This document shows, in pieces, positions 1 to 8,437 of a DNA stretch of 64,000 nucleotides. Both the position numbers and the translations under genes were made by a program. Source of the stretch: Takakia lepidozioides. Taxonomy: Eukaryota > Streptophyta > Takakiopsida > Takakiales > Takakiaceae. The stretch is taken from assembly GCA_030704615.1 (NCBI GenBank), contig CM060731.1, positions 93,042,756-93,106,755 on the forward strand. The letters run 5' to 3'. Numbering within the stretch: position 1 is the stretch's first letter; every line of letters starts with the position of its first letter. The notes beneath the pieces are model-generated. The model was not told where the DNA came from. It was given only the letters and a program-made list of their open reading frames with translations, and did not search any database.

Positions 1-1092
1 CTCAGTTTTACTTGTCCTGAACCTATTTCGGAATGCTGTATTCAAGCCATTCCAGGTTAGGAAATGATTATCAGGGAATCTTGCATACCATTCACTTGCT
101 TTCTTGATAAGTGAACAAGGAAACAATCTCATCTTGGCATCATCGCCATTCTCATTGTTCACTATACACATGTGCTCAAATTGGCTAATGTGTACATCGG
201 GATCCCCTTTTCCTGAATATATTGGAAAAGGTGGTTTTGCCCGTGTTGGATGTAACGCCATCTGTGGCCCTACCTTCTGCCCACTGATAGGTGCTGGCAC
301 CCTTGCTGATGCTGGTCCTTGAGGACCTGTTGTAGTTGTGGTGGATCTTCCACCAAGTGGTGGCCCCTGAGCACTCCCTACTACTGGCCCCACGATATTC
401 ATAGTATTCCCAGCTCCAGTTGCACTACTTCCCACATTCCCTGTCCCCCCAGAGCCAGATCCAGGCAGCCCGCTTGATCCCCCTGAGCCGACACCTTCGT
501 TGGCCTGTGATCCAAGTGCTCCACTTGATCCAGGTCCAACGGGTTGGGATATCCTGGTTGTAGTCTCAACCTCAGCTGTTGGGTCTACTTCTTCATACTC
601 TTCCTCTTCCAATTTCTTCTCTCTATTTTCATCCTCCAAGTTCTGCCCTTGGGTTTCTTCTTCACTCATGTAACTCAACTGCAATGGTGTTGGAGAGTCT
701 GAACTCTCCGTTGGCTCTGCCACATCCTCTCCTCCTTCTTCACCTTCCGCTTCAGAAACTGGAGTTCCTGCTTTTGGTGTTCCATGCCAACTCTTATCAA
801 AGATTTCTGTCAAATCTTTTATCCAGGGATGTACCTCAGATCTTTCACCTCGTGATTGATCTTCTTCCCGTACCAATTCCCTTAATCTTTCTTGCAAAGA
901 AAAAGAAGGAGTGGCATCCAACTCTAGTTCTTCCAGTATGGGTGATGTACTCCCTGATCTTAATGGTGTGAGAGGTCCAGATGATTCCCCTATGTCTATT
1001 CCTCTCTCCCAAAGATATGGATAATTAGCTTTCAGATAGCTTTCTCTTTTTGCTGAATATCTCTGGAGTCTAGCTTCTCTTTCATCACTCAT
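1..1092 (-). CDS. LTR-retrotransposon gag (element TE1, copy A), partial at window edge
   Basis: Read leftward from an ATG at 1092, the minus strand stays open for 364 codons to base 1, so the C-terminus is outside the window. The N-terminal half is acidic and then rich in Gly, Ser, Pro and Thr, as in a disordered linker. The last third carries a capsid-like stretch (FPIYSGKGDPDVHISQF, then KKASEWYARFPDNHFLTWNG and FRNRFRTSKTE) typical of the plant retrotransposon gag domain. The same stretch recurs in copy B near 14,810-15,060 and in a diverged form near 3,400-3,560. A stop precedes the ATG in frame, which supports this start. The role is assembly of the retrotransposon particle in the cytoplasm. 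Intactness over more than 1 kb suggests a fairly recent copy. Confidence 0.75.
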   Translation of the reverse strand, partial: MSDEREARLQRYSAKRESYLKANYPYLWERGIDIGESSGPLTPLRSGSTSPILEELELDATPSFSLQERLRELVREEDQSRGERSEVHPWIKDLTEIFDKSWHGTPKAGTPVSEAEGEEGGEDVAEPTESSDSPTPLQLSYMSEEETQGQNLEDENREKKLEEEEYEEVDPTAEVETTTRISQPVGPGSSGALGSQANEGVGSGGSSGLPGSGSGGTGNVGSSATGAGNTMNIVGPVVGSAQGPPLGGRSTTTTTGPQGPASARVPAPISGQKVGPQMALHPTRAKPPFPIYSGKGDPDVHISQFEHMCIVNNENGDDAKMRLFPCSLIKKASEWYARFPDNHFLTWNGLNTAFRNRFRTSKTE

Positions 1093-1113
1093 GTCCCATG
1101 TCTTTCATTTCTT

Positions 1114-1644
1114 TTAATGTGGCAATAACCAAAACTCTCTTCTGTAATATCTCTCGTATATGCCTGGGTTTCTTTCAAGCTTCAATGCACCCTTGGCTAT
1201 ACTAGAAGTCTCTGTTACCATATAACCATATGGCAAACAAGTCTGGAAAGTTGTTCTTGGTGTGAGTTTGATCCACAAAATATCCTTTGGAATCCAATTC
1301 TTTACCAGTACAAGCTCTTCATGCATATGAGTATAAACATTCACCTTTCTTTCCTCCCAGCCTTCAAACTCTACTCGCTTAATGGATAGCAATGCTATCA
1401 CATAAACCAGTGTTGGTAACCAACGTGCTCTTCCTCTACAGGCCACCTGATAAATCTTTATCACTCCTTTCTCCAGACCCCACTCAGGGTCAGCATCATG
1501 CACTCTCTTAAGAATGTTTTCTTTACAACCGTCTGGCAATTCCAAGAACCTCTGAAAGAATCGTTTGGACAATCTTTCCTTCTCAGTTTCACAAGGAATT
1601 TGATTCACATCAAATTCTTTAATTCTCCAACCACCATGATCCCA
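1114..1644 (-). CDS. ORF upstream of gag in TE1 copy A
   Basis: An open frame of about 177 codons lies between the primer-binding site and gag on the minus strand and ends 21 bases before the gag ATG. It has no ATG at its left end. In copy B the same frame runs in from the LTR without the stop seen here at 1645-1647. The sequence has no motif I recognise; it is rich in Arg, Trp and Glu. The equivalent region of copy B (14,489-14,700) matches well (WDHGGWRIKEF, RWLPTLVYVIALLSIKRVEF), so it is a real part of the element. An extra ORF before gag is known in Tat/Ogre-type Ty3/gypsy elements. That assignment is only a suggestion here because pol is not visible. Confidence 0.5.
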   Translation of the reverse strand, partial: WDHGGWRIKEFDVNQIPCETEKERLSKRFFQRFLELPDGCKENILKRVHDADPEWGLEKGVIKIYQVACRGRARWLPTLVYVIALLSIKRVEFEGWEERKVNVYTHMHEELVLVKNWIPKDILWIKLTPRTTFQTCLPYGYMVTETSSIAKGALKLERNPGIYERYYRREFWLLPH

Positions 1645-1680
1645 CTAGATGCCTGTCACATCTGGTTGTTCATGACCCAG

Positions 1681-1699
1681 TTCCCCAGTATGGTCGCCA
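1681..1699 (-). other. Candidate primer-binding site of TE1 copy A
   Basis: On the minus strand, TGGCGACCATACTGGGGAA begins two bases after an LTR end in ...TCGACA. The identical sequence occupies the same place in copy B (14,470-14,488). The form TGGCGNC...GGGGA resembles primer sites complementary to tRNA-Arg or tRNA-Asp 3' ends used by Tat and Athila elements. The exact tRNA is not determined. Confidence 0.6.
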
Positions 1700-2289
1700 A
1701 ATGTCGAGCGGCTTTTACTCACCCATCCCTTCGCTATCCGAGGTGGGAACTCCAAGATAGAAGAGTTGGAAATCTCTAAGCACTCAGCCCGCTCAGAACA
1801 ATCAGTCATGACCTACAGCTAGTGTATCAAGGGGGTGTTTCCTATTTGTACTCCTTCCCGCATTCATGTTAGCGAGTTACCTTACTATCTGCAATTGAGT
1901 ATCAGTTTGCTTCAGAAATCTATCAAGTTCCATCCATTCATTCCACAGCTTCACTCAGGTCTCTCTACACAGTGTGAGTATGAAGTATGTATCAGATTAA
2001 TATCTATCAAGTATCAGATTGAAGCCATGGAGTCTCTAATCTGCTCTACATTACAACTCTACTGCTTGCATTCATCAAGCATCAACAGATCGTTCTCCTC
2101 CTACTCCGTGCTCTCCCTCTTTCTACTCAAAGATGCGCTCTCCGCTTCATTTCCCAGAAGTGATGCCAGAAGTCCTCCAAGAAGTGCTCCCCAGACGTCC
2201 CCGCTCTCCGCTTTTTCTACCTACAAGCTGTAATATAAATGCAAGAAGGGATAGATATAGGGAAGCACCTCTATGATACACTAGTTGTA

Positions 2290-2606
2290 TGTCGCGGCCC
2301 TTTGCCTTGAGGGCAGGGGGTCGGGACGCAGGAGGGGCTGCCCCTGTGGTGGGGGGGGCAGTGGCAGCGATAGGTACGGGGGGCTGAAGCACCCTTGAGT
2401 GCCCAAGGCACTCAAGGAGGCGGAGGCGCTCACTAGGTGGAGCCCCGCACACCGGGTTGCGGTGGGGGTGGCTCCACAAGGGGTGGTGGTAGCTTAGCGG
2501 GACTTAGTGGGGGTGGCATAGGACTCACCATGGGGCGGAGACCTTGTGGTGGGAGTCGTGGGGAGTCTTGGGACTCATCACGGTCCAATGGGACCGTGGT
2601 GGGCTT
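2290..2606 (+). repeat. Truncated chromovirus (TE2) LTR fragment inside the TE1 LTR
   Basis: It begins with TGTCGCGGCCCTTTGCCTTG, exactly the first bases of the LTRs at 23,397 and 29,636. It follows them through the ACTCATCACGGTCC segment and then loses similarity. Only the first 320 bases or so of the roughly 722-base LTR are present. This third independent start at the same base confirms the LTR boundary used for TE2. Confidence 0.85.
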
Positions 2607-3049
2607 ACTGCCTAGGTTTAAGTAACATATTGCTTCTGCAATCTACCATGTTCCACCTACTTAAGCATTCATTCCACAGCTTCACTCCGATCTCTTTACA
2701 CAGTGTGAATATGAATTAGGAATCATATTAATGCTTATCAAGTATCAGGCCAAAACTTTGGTGTCTCTATTCTGTCCTACAGTACATCTCTACAGCTTGC
2801 GTGTATCAAACATCAATAGATCATCTCTCCCCACCGAGTGCTCTCCATCCCTATGCTGAAGATCGTGCTCCTCTCCCTCATGCCAGAAGTGCTCCCAGAA
2901 GTGATCCAAGAAGTGATCCCCTCCATGTAGCTACTTTGCCTACTCTACCTGCAAGATGTTCTACCGCCTAACTAACTAACTGTCATCCAAGACAGAACGC
3001 ACGTTCCTTCTGCAGATGTCATTCCCACACAGTCGTTCCCTCCCGTGAT

Positions 3050-3260
3050 GACAGTTCGTTGTGAACGCTGTGACGGCCTGTGATAGTTGTGACGGGCTGT
3101 AAAGGCTGTGTCGGGCTGTGATACCATGAAGGGCTATGTCGCTGTGACGGGCTGTGTCGGCCTGTGTGTGCTGTGTCGGGCTGTGTCTGACTGTGACTGT
3201 GCCTGACTGTGGCTAACTGTGACAGGCTGTGATAGGCTGTGTAAGCCTGTGACTGCTGAC
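3050..3260 (-). repeat. CTGTG-type minisatellite within the TE1 LTR
   Basis: Short units such as GGCTGTGTCGGGCTGTGA repeat irregularly every 10-20 bases. The reverse complement (CACAGCCTGACACAGC) repeats at the matching place in the copy B LTR (about 13,640-13,815). It is therefore an internal component of the LTR that varies in unit number. Confidence 0.8.
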
Positions 3261-3386
3261 TGTGTGAGCCTATTACCACCCCTAAGGCATGTGTCTGTCT
3301 GAGTCTACCACCCTTAAGTCTGCGCAAAATTAAGGGTACCCCACAGAACCCGTAAAACTGTCCAAGTCCCAGACAACCCTCTAACA

Positions 3387-3935
3387 TTCAATGGCCAGGA
3401 AGGGCATCGAATGGTTGGCAACATTCCTAGCCAATAATTTTGCAACCTAGGATGATATAAAAGCAGCCTCTCAAGAGAGGTATTGGTCCAACAAATCCAT
3501 ATCTGAAATCTTTTCAGGATTACAGAATCTGAGACAGAAAAAAGAAAGAATTGGTAGTTGGCTACCTGAGGATGAAAACTCTGGTCAGGAAGTTAAACCA
3601 AGCATGAGGGGATGACTTACAGAAGTCATGGTTCGTCAATGGACTTTGTCCTGAGTACGTAACCATGGTTATAGTCTTACCCAACAACACTTTGGCTGAA
3701 GCAGTAGGAACTGCAATGAAGTTGGAACTTGGGTTCCACCAAAGCAGAAACAAGGATTCCAAGGACACCTTGGAAGAAGAAGACTCTGATGATGAAGAAA
3801 AACCCAAACCAGAGGAAAAAAGAGGTGATTGATAAAACCACCTTGGACCAGAAGATAGCAGAGGCTCTCAAGAATTTTAAAAACAAAGAGCCAAGAAAGG
3901 CAACATGGTGTCACAAGTGCGAGTGTGGAGCAATT
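3387..3935 (+). pseudogene. Diverged gag fragment, plus strand, abutting the TE1 LTR
   Basis: In one frame from 3,390 the translation gives GIEWLATFLANNFATWDDIK and then LQNLRQKKERIG. These align with ASEWYARFPDNHFLTWNG and LQQLRQKKHET of TE1 gag. Further on, in other frames, FVNGLCPEYVTMVIVLPNNT matches FVSGLRPELQKKVDMLPHNT of copy B, followed by an acidic Asp/Glu/Lys stretch and a cysteine pair (WCHKCEC). The frame shifts and the stops mark it as dead. It is more diverged than copies A and B, so it belongs to an older or different subfamily into which the TE1 LTR probably inserted. Confidence 0.6.
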
Positions 3936-4189
3936 TTCAGTAATTGTCTAATGGTAATTTGGGTCTTGGTCTGGCATATTACTCAGCCAATGTTGTCTCC
4001 GAGGTTTCATTTGTGGTCTTAGTCGTTGGTCTGATCTGATTATTTGGAGTTGGATCTCCAGAAGGTATATGGGTTCCTTATTGCATTTGAGCTATGGCCT
4101 TGCTTACCTCCTAGTGTAAGCTCTTTTCTTCCTGCCAAGCTACACTTTCTGGATATTGTTTCCGGTCTTCCAGCTCGGATTCAGATTCC

Positions 4190-4630
4190 TAATCCGGAGG
4201 TTTCTGCATGTTGGCCTGAGTTTGGGTTACCGCAAGGGTATCCACTACAGGGGTTACCACACTCATGGGTACACTTGGTCCGGCTTCCATATTTCCCAAT
4301 TCTGCCTCATGCTTGAGTCGCAACTGGCATTCGTGTTTCCAGTGTCCCTCTTTCTTGCAATAGTGGCATCTCGTGGTCTCTTTGTTTCTGGGTTGATGTT
4401 CTTTATTCCGTGGTGGATAGTCGTCTCGTGGCCTCTGATAACAATTACCTGTATTGTATCGTCTTGATCCATCCGATCCTCCCCGTCGGACTTGGACTTG
4501 GTGTACCCCCACCTCTCGTGTGTACCCACTCTTCTTGGGCCGTTGATTGTAAATACAATGGCTGGTATTATGGTTGTTCATATGACAAATATCACAATAT
4601 TTGTCTTTCATATGGCATTCTGTTGCTAGA
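4190..4630 (-). pseudogene. Gag C-terminal zinc-knuckle fragment
   Basis: The minus-strand translation holds two cysteine/histidine clusters: ATECHMKDKYCDICHMNNHN with a following C, and CHYCKKEGHWKHEC, the latter a standard CCHC knuckle. Between them lies an Arg/Pro-rich basic linker. This is the nucleic-acid-binding tail of a retrotransposon gag. Its upstream part is cut by the palindromic array that starts at 4,641. It points the opposite way from the gag fragment at 3.4-3.9 kb, so the two are not one gene in place. Confidence 0.6.
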
Positions 4631-4640
4631 TGTCTGCTGG

Positions 4641-5250
4641 ATGGAAATTCGGCGCCGGATTTCCATCCATCCGGGATTCGAACTACCTGCAGGATGGAAA
4701 TTCGGCGCCGGATCTCCATCCATCCGGGATTCAAATTACCTGCAGGATGGAAATTCGGCGCCGGATTTCCATCCATCCGGGATTCGAATTACCTGCTGGA
4801 TGGAAATTCGGCGCCGGATCTCCATCCATCCGGGATTCGAACTACCTGCAGGATGGAAATTCGGCGCCGGATCTCCATCCATCCGGGGGATGGTCTCTGT
4901 CGGAGAGGTGCCGGCCTCTCCGCCGCTCTGTTGGATATTCGGTGCCGAATTTCCGTCCGGGGGTTGAAATATGACGGCCAGGTGCCGACCTCTCCCCCCT
5001 CCCCGACTGCATTGGAACGGCCCCGGATTGAAATTCGGCACCGTTTTTCCATCTGGGGAGGTTTTTATGTCGGCCAGTTTTCGATCTGACCCCCGACACG
5101 ACTTCCTTTGGGGTGGCCCGGATGGAAATTCGGCGCCGAATCTCCATCCAAGGGATGCTCTCTGTCGAACACGTGCCGGCCTCTACGCCCGAGGCGACTT
5201 CATCCGGGCGTCCCCTGTTGGATATTCGGTGCCGAATTTCCGTCCGGGGG
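4641..5250 (+). repeat. Palindromic tandem array 1 (53-bp period)
   Basis: Five near-identical 53-base units start at 4,641, 4,694, 4,747, 4,800 and 4,853. Each opens with an inverted repeat (ATGGAAATTCGGC, then GCCGGATTTCCAT) and continues with a spacer, ATCCGGGATTCGAACTACC plus a few bases. Four looser units follow near 4,933, 5,025, 5,121 and 5,221, with the same core (ATTCGGTGCCGAAT) and longer GC-rich spacers. Overlapping open frames on both strands here come from the repeat and are not genes. Confidence 0.95.
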
Positions 5251-5289
5251 TTGAAATGTGACGGCCAGGTGCCGGCCTCTCCCCCCACT

Positions 5290-7264
5290 GAACTCGTGCT
5301 TCAGTGAACCTTGATGATGCGCCGCGTAAACCTGCTCCCCTGCTGCTACATGATACTCGTGATGGCTGGCTCTTGGGATGCGCATTGGCGGTTAGGCAGA
5401 TTCATCTCTGGCAGATGACAAAGTGATGATCGCTTTGCTCAGAAACTCATGGTTCTTTATTTTGCAGCGGCGCTTTTACTCCTCGTTGGGAAGTACTCTA
5501 TCCCTATTTATATACAGATTACATGTTGCTCTCTTCTTGTATGAGCCATTCTCTATCTGTGAACGCTTCTACTTTGATTGCGTTCTGTTGGAGACGATCT
5601 GTTGGACGCCATGGCGCAGGGCATACCACAAACACTCAAGGTTTTTTGAGTTTACCCTTGCTTGAATTGTGATCTGTACATGCTTTAGAATTCAACACTG
5701 ACATGGATAGCAACTGTGAAGACCTGCCACTCACCTGCTGCATCCTCACTAACACACATCGCTATGTGGTGGTTTTTGGGACAGGCACAGGTGAGGGTCT
5801 TCACTTGTCTTGATTTCTTGAAGCTTGCAGCTCCTGTTCTTGCAAATGTGGATACTGCTGCTGCCTAAGCTGCTGATGCCATTTGCTGCTTCAGACCTGC
5901 TCCAAGATGGCTCCAATGAGGATCTGCTTCTCTCCTTACCCCTGTTTCTGGTTTTTTACAACCACATTTGCATGTGTAGGAGTTAAGCTATGAAGGGTAC
6001 AAGGGTACAAAATAGCAGTTATTACTCTGACTGCTTTGATACTTGGCTGTGAAATGAAACTTCTTGGTATGACTTTGATGGATCAAAAGGATAAGCTTTG
6101 ATAGATAACACACATTCTTCAAGGCCCTCATATCATTTTGGTTTCATGGCTTGATAACAAACAGGGGTTTCTGAGCTGCTCTTTCACCTTGGCAGAGCTA
6201 TTTTATGAGGCCTTAAAATACCATTCCAGGCCTATACCTGCTTAAGGGGGCTCAACCCTGTTGTTTCTTCTTCCTTTTTAAGAATCTTGCTTGTATCTTG
6301 GTCCTGAAACATCAACTTCAAACCAGTATTGTTTCTTAGGGAAGTGAAATGCTCAAGACCTGGATTTTGTTTGCCTTGGCCCGCTAAAGACTCTCAATTT
6401 AAAGGCCTGGCTGCAGGCAGGGTTCTTCTGAGTTTCTTTGTTAACTCAGATCTTTGGAGGTTCTAGAATACCACTTAAGACCTAGATCTGTTTTGGAACA
6501 CTCAACCTTGCATAGGTTTCTTGTTTACTGCTTGTGGTTTGGCATTGATACATCACCAAACTAGCTTTGGAATGAAACCTCTCAGCTTGACTCTGTTGTG
6601 TCAAACAGGTACGCCTTGTTTAGGGAACACACACACTCATTATGGCTCTCATAGCAGTCTGAATTTGAGGGCTGATAGCAGGCAAATTTGGGATAATTTG
6701 CCTTGCTTCTGTTCTATGATTCCTGCTTGTGACACGACACTGAAACGTCACCTTCAGGCCAGCAATAGCCTCTAGGGATAAGACTTGTTCAAAACCTGGA
6801 TGTTGGCATGCAGCCTCATGATATATACCATGTCTTGAACCATGCCAATAGGGCAAGAGGAAACATGATGTAAACCAGCAAATGCTTAAGGCATATTTGT
6901 TTGACTATTCAAACTCAACTTGAATTGTTTTTGAGCATGAGTCTTGGGGAATGTCCCAAGACCTACAATCTGGTTTTCACAACTTATTTTGCTAAGGTGT
7001 TGTGTCTATTTGCAAATACTTAAGGCATGTATGGCTGGCTGTTTCAACTTGAAGTGCTATGAGCTTGATTCTGGGAAATATCCCCAAACTTGCAATCTGG
7101 TTTTTGAAATGAGTTTGAAATGAGTTTTTGAAATGATGGTGCAAACTATGGTGCTTTCATGATATGATTGACCTGGAATCCCACCCTCCCACCCTGTTTT
7201 TTCAGAGACCCTGAAATGTAATGGGGTATTCAAATGAGATTGTAAACATGAAAGGGAATGTTAG
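5290..7264. other. No gene seen; degenerate long repeats
   Basis: No convincing coding sequence. Diverged duplicated blocks are visible. About 6,050-6,180 resembles 6,565-6,690 (AATGAAAC, CTTGA/TGACT, AACACAC, CTCATA in the same order). About 6,295-6,370 resembles 6,725-6,805. A unit of about 133 bases starting CTTAAGGCAT at 6,886 repeats at about 7,019. These look like old tandem or segmental duplications. Confidence 0.5.
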
Positions 7265-7377
7265 ATGGTGCCCTGTAAAGGGCTGTTTTGTCTTTCAATG
7301 ACAATGACCTTAGCGGTCTTGTCCATGTCTTGACATGACATGTATATCTTCCCTCTCTCTTTTTAACTTTTTCTGCA

Positions 7378-8090
7378 GAGGGGTCAACTCTGAGGTTAAG
7401 AAAACCATGCTTTGTCGCATTATTAGACCTGCCTTGGAGTACGGATCTGCAATATGGGTTGATAAATCTGACTTAGAGGCTGTAGTGTCCAAAGCCATGT
7501 CTGTTGCCATGAGATTGTCTGATGAAAATGAAGTTAGGCAGAAAACTTCCCTCAACTTGTTTCCAGTCAGTGGGGGAGGACATCTTGGATGACCTCAAGG
7601 GTCTACCCACTCTCGGCACTAGACTGAAATTTAAACTCAGGGCAGGAAGCCTACCTTTGAACAACAAACAGAAGCAGAGAGGAAAGGGAGAGTACAATTG
7701 CCCGTTGTGTGGGCAACCTGAAGACTATATTCATTTTATGATTCACTGTCCGGGGTTCTCTCACCAACGAGACGCTCTCTTCAAATTTATCAAGGGAATT
7801 GTGCCCGTACCTCTGTTTACCAACTTTGAAAGTCTCAAGGCTGAGCCAAAAGCCCAGGCCCTCCTGAGGCCTAGTTATTGGGCAAATCACACACAACAGT
7901 TTGATGCTTGTGTGAAGGGATTTCTAGAGGATATCTGGAAAACCCAGATTAATTCTATATATGAAGGTAAGTCTTACTACCAACGTCAGCCCTTGACAGA
8001 GGCAGGTTCTGTCCCTTTTGTTTCCGCTCAAACTGGGCGCGGGGTCAATGGCCACAAGGCTACGGCAAACAACGTCTCATAAATACAATC
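7378..8090 (+). mobile_element. 5'-truncated LINE insertion with 17-bp target-site duplication
   Basis: The segment encodes the C-terminal end of a LINE polyprotein: RGVNSEVKKT, RPALEYGSAIW, then CPLCGQPEDYIHFMIHC, a CCHC-type motif found at the end of many LINE ORF2 proteins. At least one frameshift separates the two parts (near 7,520-7,590). Direct repeats TTTTAACTTTTTCTGCA flank it at 7,361-7,377 and 8,091-8,107, the signature of target-primed reverse transcription. A related uninserted site lies near 10,150. A similar LINE piece lies on the minus strand at 57.5-58.2 kb. It retains no reverse transcriptase core and cannot move. Confidence 0.85.
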
Positions 8091-8147
8091 TTTTAACTTT
8101 TTCTGCACCCTCTCTCCCTTGTGGTTTGTTTACTTTTGTGAGCATCA

Positions 8148-8154
<7 letters not shown>

Positions 8155-8179
<25 letters not shown>

Positions 8180-8220
8180 GGAGAGGGAGAGAGAGGGTCA
8201 GAGAGAGGGAGAGATCAGGA
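8155..8220 (+). repeat. GA-rich simple repeat
   Basis: A purine tract of GAGAGAGAGG type follows the downstream target duplication of the LINE. The related site near 10,220-10,242 has the same kind of tract, so it belongs to the pre-insertion sequence. Confidence 0.9.
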
Positions 8221-8240
8221 AACCAAAATAAAATAAAATG

Positions 8241-8290
8241 GGGGGGGGGAGTGACTGAGCCCGTGGTGCTCAGTCACTTCCCCCCCCCCC
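8241..8290. repeat. Strong hairpin with G-run and C-run arms
   Basis: GTGACTGAGC at 8,251-8,260 pairs with GCTCAGTCAC at 8,268-8,277. The pairing extends outward through a run of nine or more G and the matching run of C, with one bulged base. The loop is about 7 bases. No adjacent gene explains it as a transcription terminator. Confidence 0.8.
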
Positions 8291-8437
8291 CCACCTTTTT
8301 CTTTTCTCTTTGTTGCCCCCTCTCGAGACCCCGAGCACTTGCTGCTCTCAGCCCCCGACATGCTTGGTTTTTTTTGTTTTTGATCTGGAATGTTCCTAAT
8401 GAGGCTAACTTGTGGGTTTGCATGACAGGTGCCAGCT

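Larger units (their letters stand above)
1702..3386 (-). repeat. Mosaic LTR of TE1, copy A
   Basis: The outer end (3,386) and the inner end (1,702) match the termini of the 968-bp LTR of copy B (TGTTAGAGGG...CTCGACA). The interior is longer and scrambled. Two minus-oriented LTR segments (about 1,702-2,236 and 2,640-3,386) overlap in content. A short plus-oriented piece (2,237-2,289) and part of a chromovirus LTR (2,290-2,606) sit between them. This suggests nested insertion with rearrangement or template switching. A CTGTG-rich minisatellite lies at about 3,050-3,260. Confidence 0.65.

Noticed and set aside
3019-3387. Minus-strand open frame of 122 codons with His/Ser/Gln repeats
   Set aside because: It is the translation of the CTGTG minisatellite in the TE1 LTR.
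4601-5288. Open frames of 100-160 codons on both strands
   Set aside because: They are translations of the 53-bp repeat. Fifty-three is not a multiple of three, so the phase cycles through the units.
7350-7380. Splice acceptor (TTTTTCTGCAG) before the LINE coding part
   Set aside because: The related LINE at 58.1 kb continues in frame through the equivalent point, and the CTGCA belongs to the target duplication, so an intron end is unlikely.
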